A stretch of DNA of 6,490 bases from Candidatus Merdimorpha stercoravium (GTDB lineage Bacteria > Bacteroidota > Bacteroidia > Flavobacteriales > UBA1820), in NCBI GenBank assembly GCA_018715295.1, contig DVLY01000028.1, positions 1-6,490 on the forward strand, given 5' to 3'. Below, in pieces: positions 1-6,490 of the stretch (the first letter of the stretch is position 1; every line of letters begins with the position of its first letter). The position numbers were made by a program, and so were the translations under genes. The notes beneath the pieces were generated by a model. The model saw only the letters and a list, made by a program, of their open reading frames with translations, was not told the DNA's origin and searched no databases.

Positions 1-45
1 GGCGTAAACGCCCGGGGCTTTCGCTTGCCCGCTTCGACTGCTGTG

Positions 46-1074
46 CTAAAACCGATACGCATAGATCCGGTCGAAATCCTGCCGCGGATCGACCGCATAG
101 ATCGTCTTCCGCTTCCCATCGACACCTACCACCCAGAGGTTTTTTCGGTCGAAACGATACGCACCCAACCCGCGCCCTGTCCAATCGTACACCTCGACCA
201 CCACATCCCGATCCTCACCCTGTACCAGAGCGGCCACATCCGTATGCGCATTGACCGCATAAACCCGGTCGGAGTCCGCAAAAAGCGCCACGTACGACAC
301 CCGGCTTCGGCTCGGATCGGGATCGAAGCTCTCCCGCCCGGGAGCCGGTTCGTCGCCCAAAGAAGCTACCTGACGAAAACGCCCGTCCTTTATCTCGTAC
401 AGCGCCAAAGTCTGCGTCTCCTGGTAAGCGATGGCCAAACGCGCCCCACTCGCAGCCACCCAAGCCGTATTTCGGCCAATGTTTTCCCGACCGCCAAACG
501 GAAGGGTATATTCGTAAAAATCGGTCAGCGAATCCAGCACCTCGCCGCTGCGCAGATCGACCAAACGCAAGACATGCCGTCTGTGCGGCGCATCCTCGAT
601 AAAGGCCCCGACCAGCAAACTGTCCTCCACCACCACGCAGGCCATCTGGTAATTCGGATCGAACCCCCAGTCGCCGAACGAGCCCACCTTTACCAGTGCC
701 GTATCCAGTGCCCGGTACAGTTCCATCGTCCGTTGCCCGCCCCGATACGTCCGTACGGAAAAAACATCTTCTCCTCCGGTAGGCATTGCGATCGGGCTGA
801 GAAATTCATCCGGCCCCTCCCCGCGGCATCCCTGCGCATACCGAAAGTCGAAATCCGGCAACCCGTACACATAAAACACCGTATCTTCCAAGGTCTGCAC
901 CACCATCCGATCGCCCAAGGGGAAAAACTTAAGCGGACGGAATATCTCGTGGACCCAAAGGCTGTCCGCCGCCAGGACCTCCGGCGCCGGGAGTGCTCCG
1001 GAGGCCTTGCCTTCCCCGCCGCAGGCGCACAATCCCAGCACGCCCAGCAGCAAAAAGATCGCATTCGGTTTCAT
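46..1074 (-). CDS. 6-bladed beta-propeller lipoprotein (downstream copy)
   Basis: The protein has 342 residues and is probably a cell-envelope lipoprotein; its ligand or substrate is unknown. It opens with MKPNAIFLLLGVLG, a short basic and then hydrophobic signal peptide, followed by the lipobox LCAC, so the lipidated cysteine should be Cys18. The mature part resembles the Bacteroidota 6-bladed beta-propeller family (BF3164/TolB-like). Family-like landmarks are GEGPDEF (85-91), VYDWTGRG (295-302) and a closing strand IYAVDP...IYAYRF (325-342). I chose the ATG at 1074 because it is the start shared with the upstream paralogue; a GTG at 1101 would add nine hydrophilic residues before the signal peptide. 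Residues after the cysteine (GGEGK) lack the acidic run of known Bacteroidota surface-export signals, so a periplasmic face is more likely (inference). It lies 40 bp after its paralogue and is probably cotranscribed with it. The stop is TAG. The family assignment is fairly secure; the function is not known. Confidence 0.85.
   Translation of the reverse strand: MKPNAIFLLLGVLGLCACGGEGKASGALPAPEVLAADSLWVHEIFRPLKFFPLGDRMVVQTLEDTVFYVYGLPDFDFRYAQGCRGEGPDEFLSPIAMPTGGEDVFSVRTYRGGQRTMELYRALDTALVKVGSFGDWGFDPNYQMACVVVEDSLLVGAFIEDAPHRRHVLRLVDLRSGEVLDSLTDFYEYTLPFGGRENIGRNTAWVAASGARLAIAYQETQTLALYEIKDGRFRQVASLGDEPAPGRESFDPDPSRSRVSYVALFADSDRVYAVNAHTDVAALVQGEDRDVVVEVYDWTGRGLGAYRFDRKNLWVVGVDGKRKTIYAVDPRQDFDRIYAYRF
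989..1074 (-). repeat. Signal-peptide-coding direct repeat, copy in downstream lipoprotein gene
   Basis: These 86 bp match positions 2130-2215 at 80 of 86 bases, in the same orientation. The match starts exactly at the start codon and runs through signal peptide, lipobox and glycine-rich linker to about codon 29. The sequence directly upstream of the ATG is not shared, and the similarity falls off after codon 29. Confidence 0.85.
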
Positions 1075-1114
1075 GCTTGCATGTCTATTGAAAAATTCCA
1101 CAAGGGCATTCCCT

Positions 1115-2215
1115 CTAAAAGTCGTACGAAAAGGTATATACGTACTCGAAGTCTTTCTCCGGATTTATCGCATAGATCGTCTTGCGCGACTCACTCACGG
1201 CAAAAGGCAGCTGATAGAAACCATCGTAAAACGGCATGCGCAACCGGGCGAGCAGACGCCCATCCCAGGAATACACCCGAAACATCTTCTCCGAGGTGGC
1301 ATTGTCGTTTTTCGCTTCCTCCTGCTCGAGGGGGCGTCCATCCTTGTCCAGGATAAAGACATAGTCCCGACACGCATACCCGCCTTCCCCGTAATAAAAG
1401 CGGATGTTCTCCAGGCTCGGCGTCTTCCACCGATCCCCGCCCGGAGGGTTTTCAGTATCCACCTTCAGGTAGTTTTTCACCGATTCCGGAAGCTCCGCAT
1501 CGCCGACTTCCGCCACCAATTCGATCTTTCCTTGGGGGGATACCCGGTAAAATTCGATCCGGTCCATCAACTGATACGACACCACGAAATGTTCCCCATA
1601 TCCCTGCAAAGAATGCCGGTTGAGCATCGTCGAAAGCGTGTACCCGATCCGGGTCGACTTTATGTAAGTCTTCAACCCGGGCAGACTGTCGGTTATCTTG
1701 CCCGAGCGCCCATTGTAGGCATACACCCCTAACTCCTTCGTATTCCAATCCTGCTTTTCGAGCATCACAATGCTGTCGTTGACCACCGAGAGGACCTCGC
1801 ACGGACGCATGTTCACCCGATATTCCCACTTCTTTTCAAAGCCCTTGCGCGTCAGTTCGAACAGCCGCACGGTGCGTCCATAAATATCGTAGTAAGCAAA
1901 CTCACTCCGGGAAGGACAACTAACCATCGACCCCATCAGGAAATCGTCAGGGCCTTGCCCGCGGATACCCTGCTTGTAAAGAAACCGGAAATCCGGCAAC
2001 CCATACGCATAGAACACCGTATCGGTCTTTTCAGACAAGATCAGCGCTACGTCGCCCCTGACCGCTATCTGCTTCGGAGCGAGGATCTGCTCCACCGCGA
2101 TCGAATCGGCCTGGAGCGTTATCGGTTCGGGAAGTTCTCCGGAGGCATTGCCTCCCCCGCCGCAGGCGTACAATCCCAGCACGCCCAGCAGCAAAAAGAT
2201 CGCATTTGGTTTCAT
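1115..2215 (-). CDS. 6-bladed beta-propeller lipoprotein (upstream copy)
   Basis: The protein has 366 residues and is a tandem paralogue of the gene just downstream. The signal peptide MKPNAIFLLLGVLG is identical to that of the neighbour and is followed by the lipobox LYAC with Cys18 as the lipidation site, then a glycine-rich linker (GGGGNASG). The mature domain looks like a Bacteroidota 6-bladed beta-propeller: TDTVFYAYGLPDF (64-76), GQGPDDF (86-92), VYSWDGR (314-320) and a terminal strand TIYAINPEKDFEYVY (346-360). Apart from these landmarks and the first ~31 residues, the two mature proteins differ strongly, so they may bind different ligands or partners (inference). No acidic stretch follows the cysteine, so export to the cell surface is not predicted. 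The 146-bp gap upstream, after the permease gene, should contain its promoter, but I could not identify a convincing -33/-7 pair there. Catalytic activity is not evident. Confidence 0.87.
   Translation of the reverse strand: MKPNAIFLLLGVLGLYACGGGGNASGELPEPITLQADSIAVEQILAPKQIAVRGDVALILSEKTDTVFYAYGLPDFRFLYKQGIRGQGPDDFLMGSMVSCPSRSEFAYYDIYGRTVRLFELTRKGFEKKWEYRVNMRPCEVLSVVNDSIVMLEKQDWNTKELGVYAYNGRSGKITDSLPGLKTYIKSTRIGYTLSTMLNRHSLQGYGEHFVVSYQLMDRIEFYRVSPQGKIELVAEVGDAELPESVKNYLKVDTENPPGGDRWKTPSLENIRFYYGEGGYACRDYVFILDKDGRPLEQEEAKNDNATSEKMFRVYSWDGRLLARLRMPFYDGFYQLPFAVSESRKTIYAINPEKDFEYVYTFSYDF
2130..2215 (-). repeat. Signal-peptide-coding direct repeat, copy in upstream lipoprotein gene
   Basis: Partner of the repeat at 989-1074, with six mismatches in 86 bp. 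The mismatches change Cys16 to Tyr and alter residues in the linker after the lipidated cysteine (Glu/Gly at 21, Lys/Asn at 23, Ala/Glu at 27), while residues 1-15 are identical in the two proteins. Confidence 0.85.
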
Positions 2216-2361
2216 AGTGGTCGTTTTCCAGCGTTTGCAAGGTAAGAAAAATTCCCCTTGCTCCCCTCGATTTCCTGCCGTTTTTTTCAGCCAAAAGAAT
2301 GCGCCTCAAAAACTCCCCGCACCCAAACAGCCCCCGCAGCGGAAAAACCCCGCCGGAGATA

Positions 2362-3654
2362 TCAGAAGAATATGTACCTCAACATGAACAGCACGGCCAG
2401 CACATACATCGTAGGGGTAAGACGCTTGAAGTTGCCGCACAGCACATTGATAACGACATAACTTATCATGCCGAGCAGGATACCCTCGGAGATGGAGTAG
2501 GCCAGCGGCATCATGACCATGCAAATGAAAGCCGGGATCGACTCGGCGTAATCCTCCAACGGGATGTTGCGTATGGGGCTCAGCATGAACAGCCCCACGA
2601 TCACCAGCACGGGAGCCGTCGCCGCCGAAGGGATTGCCAGGAACAGCGGACAGAAGAACAGTGCCACGAAGAAACAGCACGCCACCACGAACGACGTCAG
2701 CCCCGAACGTCCGCCCTGCGCCACGCCTGCGGCACTCTCGACATAGGTCGTGGTGGTCGACGTCCCGAAACAGGCTCCGGCTACGGTGGCCAGGGCATCG
2801 GACATGAACACCTGCTTGACACGCGGGATACGGCCCTGCGAATCGAACATGCCGACCTTGGTGCATACCCCCACCACGGAGCCGATCGTATCGAACATGT
2901 CGATAAAGAGAAACGTGAATACCACCACCATCATATCGAGCGAGAACACCTCGCTCCACTCGAACCGGCAGAATATGGGAGCTATCGAATGCGGTGCCGA
3001 CATCAGGCCGTTGTAATGGGTGATGCCCATCGGGATGCCTATCACGGTGGTGAGCAGGATGCCGATGAGCAGGGCGCCGCGCACTTTCTTGACAACCAGG
3101 ACCGAGGTGATCGCCAGACCGATCATGGCCAGCAACGGGGCGCCGCTCGTAATCTCGCCCAGCGAGACCAGCGTAGCGTCGTCGTGGGAAATGACCCCGG
3201 CATTCTGCAACCCGATAAAGGCGATGAAAAGTCCGATCCCGGCCCCGATAGCGTTCTTGAGCGAAGCGGGAATGGCATTCACGATGGCCTCGCGCAGATT
3301 CGTAAGCGTAAGTATGACGAAGATGATCCCTTCGAGGAACACAGCCGTCAGCGCGAACTGCCACGAATAGCCCATGCCCATACATACCGTAAACACGAAG
3401 AAAGCGTTGAGCCCCATCCCCGGAGCCAGACCGAACGGCAACTTGGCCCACAGCGACATCACGAGCGTACCCGTGATGGAGGCCAGCGCCGTTGCGGTGA
3501 ACACCGCACCGGCAGGCATGCCCTCGAGCAGGCTGAACATACTGGGGTTCACCGCCAGAATGTACGACATGGTGAGGAAAGTCGTGATACCGGCCAGTAT
3601 CTCCGTGCGCAGCGTAGTTACCGACGGATCGAATCCGAAAATCTTTTTCAGCAT
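2362..3654 (-). CDS. NCS2 family nucleobase permease, AzgA (adenine/guanine/hypoxanthine) type
   Basis: This is a 430-residue inner-membrane transporter, predicted to import purine bases by proton symport, as known members of the AzgA branch (AdeP, GhxP) do. The family's N-terminal motif is present: TLRTEILAGITTFLTMSYIL (14-33) followed by VNPSMF. Other hallmarks are GLNAFF (81-86), FDTIGSVVG (254-262) in the central half, and the conserved segment GTSTTTTYVESAAG (297-310) followed by GGRSGLT (314-320), with SISEG (387-391) late in the protein. Hydrophobic segments spread over the whole length fit the 14-helix NCS2 fold, and the length is normal for the family. I chose the ATG at 3654 (MLKKIFGF) because family members start shortly before this motif; the frame stays open back to 3774, but that stretch is hydrophilic and unlike a transporter N-terminus. 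A possible weak Shine-Dalgarno (GAAGG) lies about nine bases upstream. The exact base carried cannot be read from the sequence. It has probably its own promoter, since a terminator follows the gene upstream. Confidence 0.93.
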   Translation of the reverse strand: MLKKIFGFDPSVTTLRTEILAGITTFLTMSYILAVNPSMFSLLEGMPAGAVFTATALASITGTLVMSLWAKLPFGLAPGMGLNAFFVFTVCMGMGYSWQFALTAVFLEGIIFVILTLTNLREAIVNAIPASLKNAIGAGIGLFIAFIGLQNAGVISHDDATLVSLGEITSGAPLLAMIGLAITSVLVVKKVRGALLIGILLTTVIGIPMGITHYNGLMSAPHSIAPIFCRFEWSEVFSLDMMVVVFTFLFIDMFDTIGSVVGVCTKVGMFDSQGRIPRVKQVFMSDALATVAGACFGTSTTTTYVESAAGVAQGGRSGLTSFVVACCFFVALFFCPLFLAIPSAATAPVLVIVGLFMLSPIRNIPLEDYAESIPAFICMVMMPLAYSISEGILLGMISYVVINVLCGNFKRLTPTMYVLAVLFMLRYIFF

Positions 3655-3750
3655 ATTTTTACAGCCTTCGCAGCCGTTCCCTGGACATCCCCGGGGAAAA
3701 ACGACCGTCCTTTCATCTTTTTTATTCTTTTTTGTATCCACGCCCCCCTG

Positions 3751-3786
3751 AAAAGAAAAACGGAGGGAAGGCACTTATTTTCCCTC
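3751..3786 (-). terminator. Rho-independent terminator of the exonuclease gene
   Basis: On the minus strand a perfect 7-bp stem, GAGGGAA (3786-3780) with TTCCCTC (3769-3763), encloses a 10-base loop and is followed within two bases by a T-rich tract (TTTTTCTTTT, 3760-3751). The left arm lies in the last codons of the exonuclease, and the loop contains its TAA stop. Stem strength is moderate. Confidence 0.65.
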
Positions 3787-4554
3787 TTTGGAGAACTTGC
3801 TGCGCAGGCGCAGTGCCGTAATCACCCGCTTGGTGTACAACGGGAAATCCTTCTCCAGGATCCATCCCGTATAGCCCGGATCGTTCTCCAGCACCGGGGC
3901 TACCTTGCAGCCCTTGTACTTGCCGAAAGTGAAGATCTCGTCCCCGTCGGCATCGTACCCGATAAACCCGGCAAAATCCGCTGTACGGCGCTGGGCGGAA
4001 TATTCCGAAAGGGCATGCACATCGTTGGGCAGGTCGGGATAGCGGTCGAGTTGCGATTTGAGCACCTCGTAGGTAGCCAGGGTATCGGCCTGGGCTCCGT
4101 GCGCCCCTTCGAGTTCCGCCCCGCAATAAAACTTGTAGGCCGCCGAAAGGGTGCGCGGCTCTTTCTTGTAAAAAATGGCCTGTACGTCCACTGCCACCCG
4201 GTGTCCCATATCGAAATCGATCCCCGCGCGCAAGAGCTCCTCGGCCAGCATCGGGATGTCGAACCGGTTGGAATTGTACCCCGCCAGGTCCGAGTCTCGT
4301 ATCATCTCATAGATCACAGGGGCTATCTGCTCGAAACGCGGGGCATCCTTCACCTTTTCGTCGGTAATGCCGTGGATGTCGGAAACAGCCTTGGGAATGG
4401 GCCGACCGGGATTGACCAGCCAGGTCCTCACCTGGCGGCTCGAGTCGGGCGAGACCTTGCACACCGATATTTCCACGATCCGATCCCGTGCAATGTCGAT
4501 ACCCGTGGTTTCCAGATCGAAAAAGCACAACGGGCGATTCAGTTTGAGTTCCAT
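3775..4554 (-). CDS. DEDDh 3'-5' exonuclease (DnaQ-like) with ExoX-like C-terminal domain
   Basis: This is a 259-residue, probably cytosolic nuclease that should remove nucleotides from DNA 3' ends using two metal ions. All three exonuclease motifs of the DEDDh class are present. Motif I is FFDLETTG with Asp13 and Glu15, motif II is GYNSNRFDIPML with Asp99, and motif III is HGAQAD with His152 and Asp157. After a linker, residues 209-242 (TFGKYKG, then DPGYTGWILEKDFP and YTK) match the small C-terminal domain found in exodeoxyribonuclease X-like proteins. The ATG at 4554 is the only reasonable start: an in-frame TAG lies five codons upstream (4567-4569). The gene begins 110 bp after fhs, so it may have its own promoter, but none is clear. 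Separate proofreading subunits of DNA polymerase III share the fold, so a repair or a proofreading role cannot be decided from sequence. All catalytic residues are intact. Confidence 0.93.
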   Translation of the reverse strand: MELKLNRPLCFFDLETTGIDIARDRIVEISVCKVSPDSSRQVRTWLVNPGRPIPKAVSDIHGITDEKVKDAPRFEQIAPVIYEMIRDSDLAGYNSNRFDIPMLAEELLRAGIDFDMGHRVAVDVQAIFYKKEPRTLSAAYKFYCGAELEGAHGAQADTLATYEVLKSQLDRYPDLPNDVHALSEYSAQRRTADFAGFIGYDADGDEIFTFGKYKGCKVAPVLENDPGYTGWILEKDFPLYTKRVITALRLRSKFSKEGK

Positions 4555-4587
4555 CTGTACGATTCTCTATGTTTTGTGTCGATGTAA

Positions 4588-4615
4588 TTTCCTTCTCTCC
4601 CCCCCTCTTTCCTCC
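4588..4615 (-). other. Uninterrupted 28-base purine tract with a run of seven G, exonuclease leader
   Basis: On the minus strand every base from 4615 to 4588 is A or G, including G7 at 4605-4599. The tract ends 33 bases before the exonuclease start codon, too far to be its Shine-Dalgarno. Its role is unknown. The G run is long enough to be prone to slippage, but it lies outside the coding sequence. Confidence 0.5.
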
Positions 4616-4664
4616 GCCTCTGCCATGAGCACGGCCGGAGAAGCCGGGCAAATACGGTTTCCTC

Positions 4665-6335
4665 TTAAAAAAGCCCCGAAATCTTTCCCTGCGAGTCGAT
4701 ATCCATGCCCAGGGCCGCCGGTGCAGCCGGAAGGCCCGGCATCCGCATCACATCCCCGGCGATCGGCACCACAAAGCCCGCTCCGGCGGCGAACTCCACG
4801 TCCCGCACATGGAGGGTAAACCCTTCGGGCGCCCCCACCACCGCCGGATCGTCGGAGAACGACTTCTGGGTCTTGGCCATGCAGACCGCCAGCGAAGAAA
4901 GTCCCAAGCGATCCGCCAGTTGCAATTTCCGCTGGGCCGCAGAAGCGTATTCCACCTCGCCCGCCCTGTATATCCGCCGGGCGATCGTCCGGATTTTCTC
5001 TTGCAACGGCATCTCCAGCGGGTACAAGGGGCGCAGGACCCCGTCGCCCTGCTCCGCCGCCTCGACCACCGCCCGCGCCAAATCCTCGCAGCCCCGGCCT
5101 CCCTCGGCCCAGGCACGGGAGCGCTCCGCCCGGATGCCCCGAGCCGCACACAAGCGCTCCACCGCCTGCAACTCCTCCTCGGTATCCGTATCGAAAACAT
5201 TGAGCGCCACCACCGCCGGAACGCCGAAAGCAGCCGCATTGTCCAGATGGCGGGCCAAATTGGGGAAACCGCGCTGCACGGCTTCCGCATCCGGTTTTTT
5301 CAACTCCTGTGCCGACACTCCGCCGTGATACTTCAACGCGCGCACCGTAGCTACCACCACCCAAAGACGGGGAGCGATGCCTCCTGCACGGCACTTGATG
5401 TCCATAAACTTCTCCGCTCCCATATCCGAGCCGAACCCGGCCTCGGTTACGGCATAATCGGCCAACGACATAGCCATCCGGGTGGCCAACAGGCTGTTGG
5501 TCCCCTGGGCGATGTTGGCGAAAGGTCCTCCGTGGATCAGCACGGGCGAACCTCCGAGGGTCTGCACCAGGTTGGGCTTGATCGCTTCCTTGAGCAAGAC
5601 GGCCATCGCCCCCACCCCGCCCGTTTCCCGGGCATATACCGCGCGGCCGTCCCGCCTAAACCCGACCAGGATATTACCCAGGCGTTGTTTCAGGTCGTCG
5701 ATCCCGCTGCACAGGCACAGGATGGCCATCACCTCCGAAGCGGGGGTGATCATAAACCCTTCCTGACGGGGCACCCCGTTGCCCGTGCCGCCCAGTCCGA
5801 CGATCACTTCGCGCAGCACGCGGTCGTTCATGTCCATCACCCGCCGGAAAAGCACCGTGCGCGGATCGAGGCCCAGACCTCCGGTTTTCGATTGGATATC
5901 GTTGTCTATCAGGGCCGAAAGCAGATTGTTTGCCTTTTCCACCGCCGAAAAATCGCCGGTGAAATGCAGGTTGATGTCCTCCATCGGCAGCACCTGGGAA
6001 TACCCTCCCCCGGCGGCGCCTCCCTTCAGCCCGAAAACCGGTCCCAGCGAGGGTTCCCGCAGGGCGGCTACGGCGCGCTTCCCGATGCGGTTCAGTCCGT
6101 CGGTCAGCCCGATCGAGACGGTCGTTTTGCCTTCCCCGCCCGGAGTGGGCGACAGGGCCGTGACCAACACCAGACGGCTGCGCGAGGCTCTTTGCGCATC
6201 GATGCGGGAAAGGGGCAACTTGGCAACGTACCGTCCATAGGGTTCGAGCTCCGCAGCCGGGACGGAGAGCTTTCCGGCGATCTCCGCAATGGGGAGCAGG
6301 CGGGCTTGCTGTGCGATCTCCAGGTCTGTTTTCAT
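4665..6335 (-). CDS. fhs: Formate--tetrahydrofolate ligase
   Basis: Fhs (EC 6.3.4.3) uses ATP to join formate to tetrahydrofolate, giving 10-formyl-tetrahydrofolate in the cytosol for purine synthesis and initiator-tRNA formylation. The protein has 556 residues, the usual length for bacterial Fhs. The ATP-binding loop TPGGEGKTT is at 64-72. The two family signatures are present: GLKGGAAGGGY (102-112), continuing into QVLPMEDINLHFTGD (114-128), and VRALKYHGG (331-339). The C-terminus KISGLF is typical of the family. The start at 6335 is firm because an in-frame TAA lies six codons upstream (6351-6353); a purine-rich stretch (AGAAAAAGAG) directly precedes the ATG. The reading frame is intact. 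It is the first gene of the window in the direction of transcription, with a promoter -7 element and a short leader hairpin upstream. No folD or fchA partner lies within the window. Confidence 0.98.
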   Translation of the reverse strand: MKTDLEIAQQARLLPIAEIAGKLSVPAAELEPYGRYVAKLPLSRIDAQRASRSRLVLVTALSPTPGGEGKTTVSIGLTDGLNRIGKRAVAALREPSLGPVFGLKGGAAGGGYSQVLPMEDINLHFTGDFSAVEKANNLLSALIDNDIQSKTGGLGLDPRTVLFRRVMDMNDRVLREVIVGLGGTGNGVPRQEGFMITPASEVMAILCLCSGIDDLKQRLGNILVGFRRDGRAVYARETGGVGAMAVLLKEAIKPNLVQTLGGSPVLIHGGPFANIAQGTNSLLATRMAMSLADYAVTEAGFGSDMGAEKFMDIKCRAGGIAPRLWVVVATVRALKYHGGVSAQELKKPDAEAVQRGFPNLARHLDNAAAFGVPAVVALNVFDTDTEEELQAVERLCAARGIRAERSRAWAEGGRGCEDLARAVVEAAEQGDGVLRPLYPLEMPLQEKIRTIARRIYRAGEVEYASAAQRKLQLADRLGLSSLAVCMAKTQKSFSDDPAVVGAPEGFTLHVRDVEFAAGAGFVVPIAGDVMRMPGLPAAPAALGMDIDSQGKISGLF

Positions 6336-6356
6336 CTCTTTTTCTGCGGTTTAATC

Positions 6357-6373
6357 CCGGAGCGTTCCTCCGG
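6357..6373 (-). promoter_or_regulatory. Stem-loop in the fhs leader
   Basis: On the minus strand CCGGAG and CTCCGG form a perfect 6-bp stem around the five-base loop GAACG. It ends 21 bases before the fhs start codon and no T-run follows, so it is not a terminator. If transcription starts where the -7 element suggests (near 6380), the hairpin sits at the very 5' end of the mRNA, where such structures often protect transcripts. Any regulatory role is inference. Confidence 0.45.
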
Positions 6374-6385
6374 TTGCTTTTCACA

Positions 6386-6393
6386 CAAAAATA
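6386..6393 (-). promoter_or_regulatory. Candidate Bacteroidota -7 promoter element for fhs
   Basis: The minus strand reads TATTTTTG, an exact match to the Bacteroidota primary-sigma -7 consensus TAnnTTTG. It lies about 50 bases before the fhs start codon. No good -33 TTTG element is seen about 20 bases further upstream, so the promoter may be weak or need an activator. Transcription would start near 6380. Confidence 0.5.
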
Positions 6394-6467
6394 CTTCTTT
6401 TGCCCGAAGCCACCGCATGGTCTTTCCGGAAAAAAACAGGGGGAAAAAAGCGGCGGGCAAGCGGGAG

Positions 6468-6490
6468 CGGCGGGGCCAATGGCCCCGCCG
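6468..6490. repeat. Perfect 11-bp inverted repeat at the window edge
   Basis: CGGCGGGGCCA and TGGCCCCGCCG are exact reverse complements separated by a single A, giving a very stable GC-rich hairpin. It touches the end of the window, so it may be longer. On the minus strand the nearest T-run (6449-6444) is about 18 bases away, which is not a canonical terminator. On the plus strand any T-run would lie outside the window. It may be the terminator of an unseen neighbouring gene or a protein-binding site. Confidence 0.6.

Noticed and set aside
1071..1082. Three-codon ATG frame on the minus strand whose TGA overlaps the start codon of the downstream lipoprotein
   Set aside because: It could suggest translational coupling, but a frame this short arises easily by chance and no ribosome binding site precedes it.
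25..1356. 443-codon open frame on the plus strand, opposite the lipoprotein genes
   Set aside because: It runs antisense across one complete lipoprotein gene and into the next and shows no recognisable domain or initiation region. The minus-strand frames have signal peptides, lipoboxes and paralogy.
2311..2361. GC-rich stretch with short T runs after the permease stop codon, considered as a terminator
   Set aside because: The best stem I can draw is four base pairs (GCGG/CCGC) and it is not followed by a T-run, so it does not meet a reasonable standard.
2306..3451. 381-codon alternative minus-strand frame within the permease gene
   Set aside because: Its Arg, Gly and His-rich translation is the out-of-frame shadow of the permease, which carries all the NCS2 motifs in the other frame.
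3655..3774. Permease leader considered for a purine riboswitch
   Set aside because: I cannot find the three-helix arrangement or conserved core of the known purine riboswitch class; only an 8-bp palindrome CCCCGGGG (3689-3696) is visible.
2299..4587. 762-codon open frame on the plus strand, opposite the permease and exonuclease
   Set aside because: It lies antisense to two genes with clear family motifs, and its translation is a low-complexity mix rich in His, Arg, Glu and Gln with no domain. Long antisense frames are expected where GC-rich codon use avoids TTA, CTA and TCA in the opposing frame.
22..6463. 11-bp sequence GCGGGCAAGCG at 6453-6463 and, inverted, at 22-32
   Set aside because: A few 11-bp matches are expected by chance in a GC-rich window of this length, and nothing else suggests element ends.

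Overview
The window looks like a piece of chromosome from a GC-rich member of the Bacteroidales, most likely Alistipes or another Rikenellaceae. That placement is inference. It rests on two lipoproteins of the 6-bladed beta-propeller type that is abundant in this phylum, on starts that mostly lack a strong Shine-Dalgarno sequence, on an exact match to the Bacteroidota -7 promoter element (TAnnTTTG) ahead of the rightmost gene, and on high GC coding sequence. All five genes lie on the minus strand, so transcription runs from right to left.

Right part (6490 down to 4665): a perfect inverted repeat at the window edge, a leader with a promoter -7 element and a short stem-loop, then a complete fhs gene (formate--tetrahydrofolate ligase). 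Middle (4554 to 2362): a DEDDh 3'-5' exonuclease with an ExoX-like C-terminal domain, a rho-independent terminator that overlaps its stop codon, then an AzgA-type NCS2 nucleobase permease. Left part (2215 to 46): two tandem, diverged paralogous lipoproteins whose first ~29 codons are almost identical at the DNA level. No gap between genes exceeds 160 bases. The gaps at 1-45, 1075-1114 and 2216-2361 hold no gene, RNA or convincing terminator that I can see. In 2216-2361 there is only a weak promoter-like match (TACCTTGC on the minus strand, at 2237-2244), too poor to annotate.

How the genes relate: Fhs makes 10-formyl-tetrahydrofolate, the formyl donor for two steps of purine synthesis, and the permease probably imports purine bases for salvage, so a loose purine theme is possible. 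The terminator between exonuclease and permease argues against one shared transcript. The two lipoproteins are probably cotranscribed (40 bp apart) and have no visible functional link to the other three genes. I see no mobile element, CRISPR array, tRNA or rRNA, and no clear sign of a new multi-gene system. The most unusual point is the sharply bounded, conserved signal-peptide segment shared by the two lipoprotein genes.
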